From Primula veris (taxonomy: Eukaryota; Streptophyta; Magnoliopsida; Ericales; Primulaceae), in the NCBI GenBank assembly GCA_963682055.1, contig OY821749.1:30883631-30947630 (forward strand): a stretch of 64,000 bases of DNA. The letters are read 5' to 3'. Shown here piece by piece: positions 35,432 to 47,259 of the stretch. The position numbers and the translations under genes are program-made. A model generated the notes under the pieces. That model worked only from the letters and a program-made list of their open reading frames with translations, did not search any database and was not told the origin of the DNA. How positions within the stretch are numbered: position 1 is the first letter of the stretch; each line of letters begins with the position of its first letter.

Positions 35432-35585
35432 TCACGTCACATAATAAAAACTCAATCTATTAAAAATAAATAAAAAAATAGTTTTTTTATTTTTAATTAA
35501 TATTTAAATTTAGGATAGACTTAACTAGGGTTTCAATATATTTATTTGAATTTTTAATAGGTTTAGTTTTTATTACGTGACGTGA
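35432..35585. mobile_element. Palindromic MITE, copy 2
   Basis: This is the same family as 32869-33022, with TCACGTCACATAATAAAAAC at the left and TTTTTATTACGTGACGTGA at the right. The inner TIR sequence and AT-rich centre also match. The two copies lie 2.56 kb apart in the same orientation. Confidence 0.75.
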
Positions 35586-35772
35586 TTTATACCATTACCA
35601 TATCTATTAATTACATACGATGTATAAAGGCTAAACCGTATAATGGGGTAGAGTACTTTCCTTCCATTTTTTATTAAAACAATAAAAAATGCATATCTAA
35701 AACGACAAAAAACAAGCTATAAATAATGAAATGTTGCATTAACGGATGCAGCGTACCTAACTCTGAGTCAAG

Positions 35773-36030
35773 GTGACTCAGAGTTCACAACCATTGAATA
35801 TTGCTACAGTTAAAATATGAAATGTACTGTAACAATATACACACTACAAAAAAATACCCAAATAACGACGGGATTAGTGACGGTATTTTTTGTTACGAGC
35901 TTATTAGCGACGGTTTTTGTGACGGATTTGTGACAGTTTAGTCAATTTGCGACAGATTTGTGACAGCTTTTGACTCTCACTAAATCAAACATTATTTTGT
36001 AGTGTACAATGGCTGTGAACTCTGAGTCAC
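35773..36030. mobile_element. Inverted-repeat element split by a nested CACTA-like element
   Basis: The arm GTGACTCAGAGTTCACAACC at 35773-35796 is matched, with one mismatch, by the complement at 36007-36030 (CAATGGCTGTGAACTCTGAG). Weaker complementarity extends outward to about 35745 and 36062. The space between the arms is largely taken by the element at 35842-36004, so the outer one is older. Confidence 0.7.
35842..36004. mobile_element. CACTA-like miniature element, 163 bp, nested
   Basis: It begins CACTACAAAAAAA and ends TTTTGTAGTG, the CACTA superfamily terminus. The interior has repeated GCGACGG, GTGACGG and GCGACAG motifs like CACTA subterminal repeats. TACA lies directly outside both ends (35838-35841, 36005-36008). 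CACTA duplications are usually 3 bp, so the exact boundary is unsettled. Confidence 0.7.
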
Positions 36031-36720
36031 TCTAACTCAAAGTCAGATACGGTGATTCCTGCATTAACTCTGTGTGGTATGACCAGTTGACAAGCTATAA
36101 TTATTCTCTATCCAAAGTGTCCACACTGATCAATCTAAATAAAGAAGTATGGGGCATGTGATCCAACAATCTTAAGGTAGAATCCAAGTGTATGGTATGG
36201 TGATATTATGGACCTCCCCTATTAATTGCTAACTGAAAAATATTTCCACACTAGCAGATGACCTTGGTCTTAAAAAGTGTACCTAATTAAATATAGTTAC
36301 GGAATCAGAATTGTGAAAGACAATACGGGTTTTATATAAATAAAAATTATGGCTTATATAAAGTTATTTTACGAAATGTTTGGGACCGAAACACTAAAAT
36401 TTAAATGTTTTTATCAATATACATATGAAAAATATATTTTTTTATTAAATTTTTTCAAAATGAGAGGCTCTTCAATATTTCATGCCAGGTCAATGGACAC
36501 ACAACCTGACCAAATACCAATAAGAACACATGTTCCCCAAAAATCAAGCAATCATTTTATTTTTAGTCAATAATAGAAATTAAATAATATAATAATCAAA
36601 ACCCACTCCCCTTTTATTCCTCCTAAAAATCCTTAATTTCCCTTTATAATCTGCCCGTTTTTCCCTCACAAAAATATCTCACATAGTAATCAAGGGGGAC
36701 ACGGGCATCTTATCATATAA

Positions 36721-36725
<5 letters not shown>

Positions 36726-36751
<26 letters not shown>

Positions 36752-36752
36752 A
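36726..36752. repeat. (TA)n microsatellite
   Basis: An AT-dinucleotide run lies shortly before the CAT4 leader repeat array. Confidence 0.85.
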
Positions 36753-36797
36753 TATGATTTTGTATCTTGAAATTGTCTAAAACTTGAATTTACCCAA

Positions 36798-37235
36798 TAC
36801 CCAGAAGGAAAGATTCAACCTTTTACCTGAATTAAGTATTAGATACAATATTGTTTTGATACCCAGAAGGAAAGTTTCAATCTTTTTTTTTAATCTGAAT
36901 TAAGTATTAGATACAATATTCTTTAATACCCAGAAGGAAAATTTCAATTTTTTATTTGAATTTGGTGTTATATACAAAATTGGTTGATACCCAGAAGGGG
37001 ATTTGTGTATCTTGATTTTGTAACTATACCCAGAAGAAAATTTTCTATCTGAATTTTGTGATAGTTACAAAAAATTACTTGAAATTGTATATACGTCTTT
37101 ATTTGTATCTAAACTTTCTGGAACTAGGAATCGTTGACATACTTGCAAAGAAAGGTTCAACCTTTCATCTGAATTGGGTGATAGATACATAATTGTTTGA
37201 TACCAAGAAGGGGATTTGGAGACTTTTGTATTTTG
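36798..37235 (+). repeat. ~62-bp repeat array ending at the CAT4 start codon
   Basis: TACCCAGAAGG or a close form occurs at 36798, 36860, 36927, 36988 and 37027, then as TACCAAGAAGG at 37201. A degenerate copy lies near 37141. Each full unit goes on through TTTCAAYCTTTT, CTGAATTAAGTATTAGATAC and AATATTG. The last copy ends about 25 bp before the ATG at 37236, so the array is likely in the transcribed leader or core promoter. Confidence 0.85.
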
Positions 37236-40200
37236 ATGGTTTTGTTTGGTGAAATGCAAAAGGAGGGTTCATGGGGTTGTGAGTTTAAAGGACTTGTGAG
37301 GAGAAAGCAGGTCGATTCGATACACGCCAAATCCGCTTCTACTCACCATTTGGCCAAGGCCTTGACTATTCCTCATCTCATTGCAATTGGTACAAATTCA
37401 AAAATAAATAAATGATACTTTTCCTCTTTTTGGTTTTCATGTTATTGTTGTTTTCAGATTCTTGGTGTGTATGTTTGTGGATTAGAGCATCTACAATAGT
37501 GTTGTTATCTCTGTTGTTAACTAAAAATGTTAGCTAACAATGTAATTTTGTCTCCCCATTAGTTGTGTTAAAGTGTGTGTTAGCTTTATAGATGTTAAAA
37601 ACATTGTTAAAGATAACAATATTTTTAATTGTTATTACTTGATGACATGGCAAAAAAGTCTATCCACACCCACAATTAACTGTTATTTCTCACGTATATC
37701 TTTTATATCTCTACCATACTGCTATTTATTTTCTCTCAGCACCTATCCATAGTACTATATTTTGAATAATTAATTTTTAGTTAAAATAGGTAACATTGTT
37801 AAAGTTAAAACTAATGTGGGTGTTTAACTTAATATACCTATGTGCCATTTAATAGTTTTTTAAATGATGATGTGTCACTAGTTAACAATAAAAAGTTAAC
37901 AAAACTATTGTGGATGCTCTTAGTCTTTATTTAGCTCCAGTTTTAATTTCATCCCGTCCCGAGGAGAATGAGTAGTAGCTTCTGTCTTGATCAATGTTCT
38001 AATAGGCGCAAGGCGGGTTCTAGGCGGAAATAGGTTGCCTAGTGCCTAATTCCGTCTAAGATCGCTTAATTCGACCTAATTCACTAGACACCTAGGCTCC
38101 GTATATTTTCCACCTAGGCTCGCCTTTTAGAACACTGGACTTTTGATCATATAGGTTTTGTCTGGCTGCAGCTTTTAGTTTTACTTTTTGTTGTTTTTTT
38201 TTGGCTAATTGGAATCAGAATTTTAGCTCTGGTTTGTTGCTTAGGGCCAGTTTGTTGCTTTTATGGTTTAAATAAGCTAGAAATCTTAAGCCAATTGGAC
38301 ATACTGATTTTCTTGGTTTAAAAAACGGCCTTTCTTGCCTAAAAGCTGCTAAAGAGAGCTCTGGGCCAGTCTAGATGGTGTTTGCTTAGACTTTATGGTA
38401 GTTAAGAATTGTGTAATTAAGTTGCTATTTAATTGTAGTTGCTTTTTAGTTAGTTGATTTGCTTTGTTTGGTACCTTTCGCTTCTTTAAATTTTAAATTA
38501 TAATATGCTAAAAACTCCCTGATAATATCACTAAACAAAGCCCACACGTTTTGGGTTTATGCTACCTATTAAGTTTTAGCAATGGGTGGTACGCTGATAT
38601 GAAGTAACTGAAAGGAGAAGGTCGCTATATGTTACATTTCCATTCTGCAACTTCTACATCATTGTTTACCTTCTTTAAGTAATTAGTTTTAGATAAATTT
38701 CTATGATTAATTTTTCCGCACCTATTATTAGGGGTTGGATCTACCATCGGAGCTGGGGTTTATATTCTTGTTGGGACAGTTGCTAGAGAACACTCTGGAC
38801 CAGCCCTCGCTATATCATTTCTCATTGCTGGTATAGCAGCTGCTCTTTCGGCCTTTTGCTATGCTGAGCTTGCAAGTCGATGTCCATCAGCTGGGAGTGC
38901 CTATCATTATTCGTATATATGCGTTGGAGAAGGGTAATTTTTTCTTTTTACTGCTTTTGGCATGGTTTATAACAATTGGAAAATAACATATTTGAGAGAT
39001 CAGTAAAATCATGGCTTTGTAGACTGCTTTGTATGAAATAGCATAGTTTAGAGTTGGCTCAAAAAGGTAAACACACCCCTATATATTGAGTTAAATTACA
39101 GTTTGGTGTACACTAAGGTATCATCGCTATTCAATATTCTACACTACCAACAAGATTAGCAATCATTAACATTTCACAGACAGCAACTTAGTACCCTTAG
39201 AGTACCAAATAAAATAAATTATAAATTGGGGTACTAAATAGTTACGGGAAAAAAAGTTTATACAATATTCTATTATCATATATAAAAAATATTGCAATAA
39301 AGTATCACGTTTTTTTCTTCTTCTTCAGTTCACGATGTTTTTTTTTTGTATATCATTAATCACCCCTTATTTGATAGCATATGCATGTTTGGATGGGACA
39401 AGTTAGAAATTAGGCTTGTTGTGCAAAGATAATGATTTGTTAAATCAGAAGCAGCTTCGTTTTCTCTAATGCAAATTTGACCTGCTTTTTAAATCATTGT
39501 TTCGTTTTTGTTCTCAGTGTTGCTTGGTTGATCGGGTGGGCATTGATATTGGAATACACAATTGGTGGCTCTGCAGTTGCTCGTGGCATATCCCCAAATG
39601 TGGTATGATTTACATTGTCTAGAGACTATGACCTATTAGGTAATACAAACATAATACAAATATATTATAAAAAATACGTTGTAAAAGGTTGGATAGGTAT
39701 CTTTTTGCCTTGGTTTTGGTTGCTTAATATGGTTAGAAGTTTCCCTAGCGTCCTGTATGTTGTAATTTGTATCATGATTTAGTTTTTTGTTTTTAATATT
39801 CTGTCTTTTTGCTTATTATCTTTTCTTTTTTCCTTTTAGGCCTTGCTTTTTGGTGGTCCAGATAGTTTACCTGCTTTTTTAGCCCGTCATACTGTACCTG
39901 GTCTTGATGTTGTGATCGATCCGTGCGCAGCTGTTCTTGTTTTCGTTGTAACCGCTCTTTTATGTGTTGGTATCAAAGAGGTATTTCTTAATACCTTGTC
40001 TTTCTCACTTCTTTTGTGTAAAAGAAAATTTCTAACGATTATTTAATTTTGTCAGAGTACCACGGTACAAGCAATTGCTACAACGTTGAATGTTTGTGCT
40101 CTGATATTCATCATTGTAGCTGGGGGGTATTTGGGGTTCAAAAGCGGATGGCCCGGCTATGAACTTCCTGTTGGGTATAAAATTATGTGCACTTCTTATT

Positions 40201-43200
40201 CTTTTCTTTTCGTTTTGCTGTATTTTCATCATTGTTTTTGCTTATTTTTGTTTCCTAGGTTCTTCCCTTACGGGGTCGATGGGATGCTTACTGGGGCTGC
40301 AACAGTATTCTTTGCATATATCGGCTTTGATTCAGTTGCTAGTACAGCAGAGGAGGTACGTTATAAAGTAAAAGGCTACTTTTTTTGGAAAGTAAAAACT
40401 TATTTTGTACAAGTTACAACACATTTTTTTATATGCACTTTGTTTTTCTGGCAGGTTAAGAATCCACAAAGGGATTTGCCTTGGGGCATAGGAATTGCTT
40501 TAACGATATGTTGCACGCTATATATGCTTGTATCTATCGTAATTGTTGGTTTGGTTCCCTATTATGCAATGGATCCTGACACTCCCATTTCCTCGGCATT
40601 TGCTAGTCATGGGATGCAGTGGGCAGCGTAAGCATATTTTGTGTCTTTTATTTGATTTTTGAATTTCTGTTAACAAAGCTTTAAAGTGAAGCTGACTAGT
40701 ATTTTGTTATTTTTCTTTGACTCTGGGCCTTAGGTATATAATTACTGCGGGAGCTACCACTGCTTTGTGCTCGACATTGATGGGTTCAATCATGCCTCAG
40801 GTAAATAAAAGGTTCATTACAGTTTTGTGTATATTAACCTGTGATCAAATTTTCGATTTTAAACTCTAAACTACAAATTCAGCAGTGAGTATACTACCAT
40901 TACATTTCTCCACAACTTAGTACCTGTTGTAAAATATAGAAAAGAAGAATTATATGCCGGAGTACTAGGTAAGTACATAAAAAAAAAATATTGTAAACAC
41001 ATAATCATTTCTTTTTATATTTCGTACAATATTTTAAGTTAGCACATGTTCTAATTTTGTCCAAAACTTTTTTTTGTGTGTGTGTATATGTACACAATAA
41101 ATTGTTGGATTGAGTTACTAATTGCTAAATTCAAGGTTGGTGTAGAACATGAAGTCTCATAGTAAGATGTAGTGCAAAGCTTTAACTACCCTGTACATAA
41201 AATACCATGTAAAATTCGATTATCTTAGGGGGTTTTTGTCCCCTAATAACGGCTTATGGAATTTCATGTTTCGTATATATTTACAGCCTCGGATATTGAT
41301 GGCAATGGCAAGAGATGGGCTATTACCTTCGTTTTTCTCCGATGTGAATAACAAGACCCAAGTTCCTATCAAGAGTACTATAGTCACTGGTTTAGTTGCC
41401 GCAACCTTGTCATTCTTTATGGAAGTAAAACAATTGGCTGGAATGGTGAGTCGTACATATTCTTATATGCTTATATACATGGTTTCAAACTTTTGGTAAT
41501 CATTATGAATTTTTGAAATTTGACGTACTATTTTTGAGGCTTTTATTATGACAACACGAGATTGCAAACACATTGAGATAGACAGTGGTGCTATCATTTA
41601 TACATGTCAGGAAATTAATACAGGGGCTTGTTTTATTGATATTTGCTGAAAAGCTGAACTTCATTTTGTTGGTTAGCGTAAGTAATAGTTGAGTTTTTCT
41701 GGTTTTATGGCCTGAGAAAGTAGAATTTTTAACCCGGATGAATGAACTCAATTGTTTTCTGAACCTCAGAACTCTAGTTTATATGTTTAACGAACCAAAC
41801 CAGCTGTAGGTATAAGCTCATCCAAATATAACTTCACTACTTACTTTTGAAACCCCTTTTCATATCTATATAAATACCCACACGCCTGAGCCAAAATTGT
41901 AGTCAAAGAGTGAAAGAATATACTAATCCTCATACATTACAACAAGTCAGTGTGGGGACTCTTCTCACCTTCACAGTTTAGATAAATAGTATACATTATT
42001 GTTGATTTTCACAATTTGGATATCAATCTTAACCCAATATAACAATCAGTATGCCACAATTTAGACACCAATTCAAAATATATTCATCACAATTTTACAA
42101 TAGGTCAGCGTGGGGACTCTTCTTGCCTTCACAATGGTTGCGATTTCTGTTTTGATCCTCCGATATGTGCCACCGGATTCGATGCCAATTCCGTCGTCAC
42201 TACAAGAGTCGATAGATACGGTGTCTTTGCGATATAGTATTGATGATATTGGAAGCTCTGGGAAGAAACCTATAATTGTAGTTGCTATGAGGGACGAAGC
42301 TGTAGACCCTCTTATTCCTGAAAAAGCTGCCCGTAAGTTTCTTCTGGGCTTTTCTTTCTTATTCGATTAAAAATTAAAATGTAAATTCGTTTTCTTTAAC
42401 CCAAACACTACCCAATGAACTGATCCCTTAGTGAGTTACCCTTGGTTCTGAATACATTTTTAAATGGATGAACCTGTCAGCTTATAACAAAACTTTTCAA
42501 TCAACATTCCTAATTTAAATTGATCCCTTATCTACTTTTCCCTTCAATTGCGGTACTTCTGTCAGTTTAGTTCGCTGACTATAAATCATGTGAGTTGCCA
42601 AAGGCTAAATTTGTCATTTTGTGCACCAACTTAATCTCTTTTCAACAGTTTGTTCACGAACAGTTGTTCTTCTTTTGACATATGCGATGTAATACTCTGA
42701 AAAACAAGTGGATCAATGACCAAATTAGGAATGCTAGCAGGATAATAGACAAACTGTTACAAGCCTATAGGTTATATACAAACCCTTTTTAAATACATAC
42801 AAACCCGTTTTAAATACATATGATCTGCATATAAAATGTGGATTCTGAAACGTTATTGTACAACTAGGCCAATTCAAATAAATTGATGTTAAAAACAAAG
42901 AGAATATTTTGATTCCTTTTTCGGTATGATTATTGCAGGGATGGTAAATGCAAACAGGCGAAACATTGCAGGGTGGACTATCATGTTCACATGTGTTGGA
43001 GTGCTTCTCCTCACATCTGGCGCTTCAAGTGTTGGCCTTCAAAGGTAAACTCTAACTGGTAGCTTATTTGTCTGCAGATTTAAGCAAGCTGGCTTGTTTT
43101 ATTCTGGGAGAAAAAGTTAGGTTCACTCATCTTAAAGATTCTGGCCTTTTCAACCTAGGAAACCAGACAGCATAGCTGCTAACTTGCCCAACAAATACAG

Positions 43201-43991
43201 CAGACCTTTAAATAAAAAAAGAGAACAAAAACCATAGCTAAAATCACTTTTCAGTTGAAAGCTGTTTTCTTCTGTTATTTTGATTCACAATCCATGAAGT
43301 TGTTCTTGTTATTTTAAGTACCTCAGCTCGTAAAAGGAGAACGAAATTAAAGGTTTTTAAGATTTTTACCAATTTAATCATGCTAGGCGTTATTCACAAT
43401 AGTGTTTACTATTTCTAACTTGTAATAATTTGACTAGCAGCTATTTTAGGTTTACTATTTGCACACTTGGTGGCCTTCTCCTATTATGCGGTCTGGTCGT
43501 TCTCACCTGTATAGATCAAGATGACGCGAGGCACAGCTTCGGCCACACTGGAGGTATAATTTGGACTTAATTTGTATATATAATTATAAATTATGTTAAG
43601 TCTTACGTGATGAATCAGATCATTTACAATCGTCTTTTTTTCTCATTATGTTTCAGGTTTTATTTGCCCGTTTGTTCCTCTCCTTCCCATAACCTGCATT
43701 CTCATCAATGTCTATCTACTAATCAATCTTGGGTTAGTCTTTCCTTGTTCTATTCCTGCTGAGATAAGCTTAATATCTTTCACGCAAAACTTTAAAATTG
43801 TTAAATAAAACATTTTCTATTTAACTTTCAGGGGAAGCACTTGGACTCGTGTATCAGTATGGTTGGCTATTGGAGTAATCGTCTACACATTTTATGGCCG
43901 TAAAAATAGCTCCTTAAGAGATGCGATTTATGTGCCTGCAGCTCATGTTGAAGAAATATATCGCTCCTCCGCCGAAATTTCTTCAGCTTAA
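37236..43991 (+). CDS. CAT4: Cationic amino acid transporter, CAT4-like
   Basis: Fourteen exons: 37236-37389, 38732-38933, 39518-39602, 39840-39980, 40056-40174, 40259-40355, 40455-40627, 40734-40800, 41287-41445, 42104-42332, 42939-43044, 43441-43553, 43657-43732 and 43832-43991. They total 1,881 nt (626 aa) and all phases close. The N-terminus [12 protein letters not shown] leads into the APC-superfamily core: [20 protein letters not shown], a [20 protein letters not shown] segment, [37 protein letters not shown] and [15 protein letters not shown]. About 14 hydrophobic segments are expected. [12 protein letters not shown] and GMQWAAYI favour CAT4 over CAT2. Family members move cationic amino acids, and CAT2/CAT4 are reported at the vacuolar membrane. 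Intron 1 holds at least three repeat elements. Confidence 0.92.
37482..37922. mobile_element. Tourist-type (PIF/Harbinger) MITE, 435 bp, TTA duplication, in CAT4 intron 1
   Basis: The element at 37485-37919 starts GAGCATCTACAATAGTGTTG and ends with the near-complement CAAAACTATTGTGGATGCTC. TTA flanks both ends (37482-37484 and 37920-37922), the 3-bp duplication typical of Harbinger-type elements. There is no transposase. Confidence 0.85.
37995..38134. mobile_element. AGGCG-rich short element, 140 bp, in CAT4 intron 1
   Basis: It starts TGTTCTAATAGGCGCAAGGC and ends CTCGCCTTTTAGAACA, so the ends are inverted (TGTTCTAAAAGGCG form). The inside holds several CCTAGGC/GCCTAG words. No target duplication is clear. 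It is the same family as 54074-54229. Confidence 0.65.
38160..38395. repeat. Dispersed AAGC-rich palindromic repeat in CAT4 intron 1
   Basis: Contains GGCTGCAGCTTTTAG, TTAAGCCAATTGGACATACT and TTGCCTAAAAGCTGC. The ends are loosely inverted, as in the other copies of this family. Confidence 0.5.
41943..41980 (+). repeat. Duplicated start of CAT4 exon 10 inside the preceding intron
   Basis: AAGTCAGTGTGGGGACTCTT and the following CTCACCTTCACA copy the acceptor-proximal start of exon 10 (42104 onward, GTCAGCGTGGGGACTCTTCT). The copies lie 154 bp apart. The upstream copy soon reaches in-frame stops and lacks a clean AG acceptor (AAG replaces TAG). Confidence 0.7.
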
Positions 43992-45139
43992 CTAATACCT
44001 CGTCTTGCCAAACAAATTGTGACAAACCAGCATTTTTTTTTGTTTGCTTTATTTGAAAAGTATTACACGTGAAACATGTATAGGGATTGGAAGGAACGAG
44101 ACGGCACCAAAAAAATTGAAATTGAAATTGAAGGGGGGAAAAGATTATATGTTGGTAATGTTTGATAAAAGAGATATTAAAAGGGATGATCAACTGTGTA
44201 GCAAAGATGATTCTCTTGTTTGTATATACTATATACTACTGTTGTATTGGTTATTGGCAAATCATCTTTGCCAAACATTTTGTACAGAAAAAATATTATA
44301 TTCCTGATTGGGAATGTAGATCTTGAATACATGAAAAAATGTATATTTTTTTTTATCACTGTGACAATGTTTATATTCAGTTGTAATTTGTAGGAGGTTG
44401 TTCCATGGGCTCTTTTTTTCTTTTACTGGAAATATTGCTGTGAAAGTTGACATTTTATATGGCAGCAAGTTTTTTTAGTTTCAATTGTATATATTAAGAG
44501 CAAAATAAATACAGAGTATATATAGTGTCATATTTTCTTCTCTATACTGAACTGGAAATATCTTCTGCTATATATATGAATGTGAAGGGAGTGTTTGGTT
44601 GCATCTTTCAAATAAGGTGGACTTATTTGAGTTTGAAAAAAAAGGTTCTGGCAAAAACGTGAATTTGATTATTTGCTTAGAGAAAACTTGGCTGCACGGT
44701 TTCTCTGGTGATCGCATCTACTTGATTCCATCCGAGTCATTATTGAGTAAAATAGAATGTATTGACAATTCAGCAAACTGGAAATTACTATCAATTAAAA
44801 TCTTCATACAAAATGGCTAAAACTGTTCACAAAATGTTTTCGAGATGTCCAGGGGTTCCGGCCAATCAGTTGAAGGGCAGTATTCAGAATAATTTTTATC
44901 GAGAACCCAAAACAATGGAATACACAAATTGGTTACGTCATGGGAGAAAATAATATACTGTAAGTACCTTCTTCAAGTGTAAGAATTTACAAGTAAAATA
45001 TAACAATTACATTAAAAAACAACGTACACACACAGTCTTAGTTCTACGAACCGCTCTGGAGCATAAGCAACTATATCTGTTAGTATTATGTAACAAGACT
45101 TGGTAAAAACACAACAAACCACTGTTTTTCCACATACAT
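43992..45139. other. Spacer between convergent CAT4 and the small membrane protein gene
   Basis: It holds the CAT4 3' untranslated sequence and downstream DNA. No gene or structured repeat is recognised. Open frames at 44599-44953 show no family features. Confidence 0.5.
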
Positions 45140-46551
45140 TTACAATGAGTTAATGTACAAAATTAGTCTAGGAAGGTTTTCTAAAGCAAAAGTGAATATC
45201 GCACCCATAAGAAAGATTAAAACAAAGGCGAGCAATATCTTTGCGAGATATGGAAAGCTGATATTTGGCTCCAAGTTTGTCGGCTTTGTCGAAGGTGAGA
45301 CGTTGAAATCCTTTAAAACCTGCTTACCAAAAAAAAAAACAATTTAATAATCCAGCACATATAACTTCAAGACGAGTCCTGCATTAGCAAGGAAGGAATT
45401 TTCATTTTTAGATTGGGTAAAGAACTAAAGATTTAAAGAATTATGTGTATAATGCCATGGTTTGATATAAAAAATTGGATAACTTCATTGTACGAACCTT
45501 AAAGTAGAGTTCTACTTCGAGACAAGGACATGGAATCTGAATCTTAACCTCAAAATAAAGATCTTTTTTGCTGATAAACTTTTTTTGTGTGGATAATTAA
45601 GTCACGTTCATTTCACCATATTTATGACCATGATTTACTAATTCATTAGTGAAACTAAGTTGTTTTCCGGCCATTTCATCAGATAATAACACAATTTACT
45701 CCGACTTCATTGATTAAAGTTGAAATATACAAGAACTTTTTAACACCGGAATTTAATTATTCATACAAGAAAGAAGATAAGAGGTTCATACAGTTGGAGG
45801 TGGACCAGGAGTCGTGGACGTGAAAGGTCCCCCTTTTTTCCTAAAAGCTGCACCAGAAAAATCAGATACCAGATTATAAAATATAAAAAAGCAATAACGA
45901 GTGAGGGCAATCCTAGAAAAGCTGGTCATTCACTTTAATTTTTCATACTAAAAACTCAAAAAAATAAAAATTGAAATACTATCATGAAATTTTGACCCAA
46001 AATTTTATTAATTTACTTTTGCTGTAAATAAATGATGAGAGGGACCTAAATTCGATACAAGACACGTCAAACTGTGGACAAATTTGTCCATATTTTATAA
46101 GAGCATACATCGTTTTACGAACCTTTTACCAGGAAATTATATCATATATGGGGGACTCATCTCCTTGAAAACCTATTCTGGAGATGGAAACTCGGGCCAG
46201 GTATAGTTTCCGCAATGTTTCTAAACTACCCAGAGAAGAAGGAACTAAACCACCTTAATTATCTCTAAGCAATATTTAAACTAATATAGATAAAACTATA
46301 AAAGACAAAACCAGACCTTCTGGCTCAAAAACTGTGTGCAAACGCCAACCATCGCCATACTCGAGAAGAGCGCAATTGGGCCCAAAAGTGATGGGCTCTT
46401 GGCCTTCTTTCTTAGCTTCGATATGCCAAACACGAGACCCACCCTCAACCTTACTGTTAATCACTGTCACCGCAAAAGCTGCTGTTGTACCAGCTGCAAA
46501 ACGTCTCGTTTTCCCAGAACTTTCACATATGACCTCTACAAACTGCTTCAT
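45140..46551 (-). CDS. Small plant protein with one C-terminal membrane helix, unknown function
   Basis: Three exons, 46551-46317, 45847-45792 and 45319-45140, total 471 nt (156 aa). The first 78 residues form a compact soluble part starting MKQFVEVICESSGKTRRF and including WHIEAKKEGQEPITFGPN and YGDGWRLHTV. A proline/threonine linker (FTSTTPGPPPT) follows. Then comes one strong hydrophobic helix (ILLAFVLIFLMGAIFTFAL) and a short end, ENLPRLILYINSL. The layout suggests a tail-anchored membrane protein with a cytosolic or stromal head. I think it belongs to a conserved plant family of uncharacterised membrane proteins, but I cannot name a function. All three junctions are GT..AG, and exon 1 was extended to the first in-frame ATG. 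Confidence 0.8.
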
Positions 46552-47181
46552 GGATCAGTAATTTAGATGGTTTAATTTTAAAAACACGTTAAAAAGGAAA
46601 AGGAAAAACTGTTTTGTACTCGGAGTCTAGAGATTTAAAGAAAATTAGCTTGTTTATTGCAAGGTCAAGAAAAACAACAGATTCATTCAGTTTAAAACTT
46701 TCAGTTATTTCTTCCCAAGAAGAAAAAAAGTCAGCTGCAAAGTTGGCCCAAATACATGGTATCTTATGAAAAAAGCTTCTAGCTTTTCTTTACAGTCAAA
46801 TAAACAAGGACCTTAGCTTAAAGCTAGCCGACTAAATGATCCCTCCGTCCCTAAATAAATGTCCAACGAAACCACATACAACTTTGACTTGCATAAAACA
46901 CATCTAAATTTGCCAAACGAGTTTTTTTAAAAGTTAATCATATAGTTTAGCATTTAAAGTATGTGTTAAGCTTTTGAAATTTTAGATTTCGGCAATTCAG
47001 ATACGTGATTTTCAAAAGTCAAAGCTGCACGTAGTTTACTAGTATCCTGCATAAAAGCTTCTACCTTTTCTTGTCGGTTAGATAAACAAGGACCTTAACT
47101 TAAAAGCTAGCCAACCAAAAAAACTGTAGCTTTCAAGGAAAAAATACAGAACAAATAATACCTTTTTAAAAAGCGCGCTTC

Positions 47182-47259
47182 GTAATAAAAAGCTCGACAT
47201 AAAGCTTAAAAAAACTAGTTGTAATAAAAAGCTCGACATAAAGCTTAAAAAAACTAGCT
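47182..47259. repeat. 39-bp tandem duplication
   Basis: Two adjacent copies of GTAATAAAAAGCTCGACATA and the following AAGCTTAAAAAAACTAG run 47182-47220 and 47221-47259. They are almost identical, so the duplication is recent. It lies inside a dispersed AAGC-rich repeat. Confidence 0.9.

Noticed and set aside
35842..36004. Possible CRISPR-like or regulatory repeat cluster from the GTGACGG words
   Set aside because: The terminal CACTAC/GTAGTG pair explains the repeats as subterminal motifs of a CACTA-like element; spacing is irregular.
44599..44953. Short plus-strand frames downstream of CAT4
   Set aside because: No recognisable family, no splice-linked exons and no periodic codon signal; treated as spacer.
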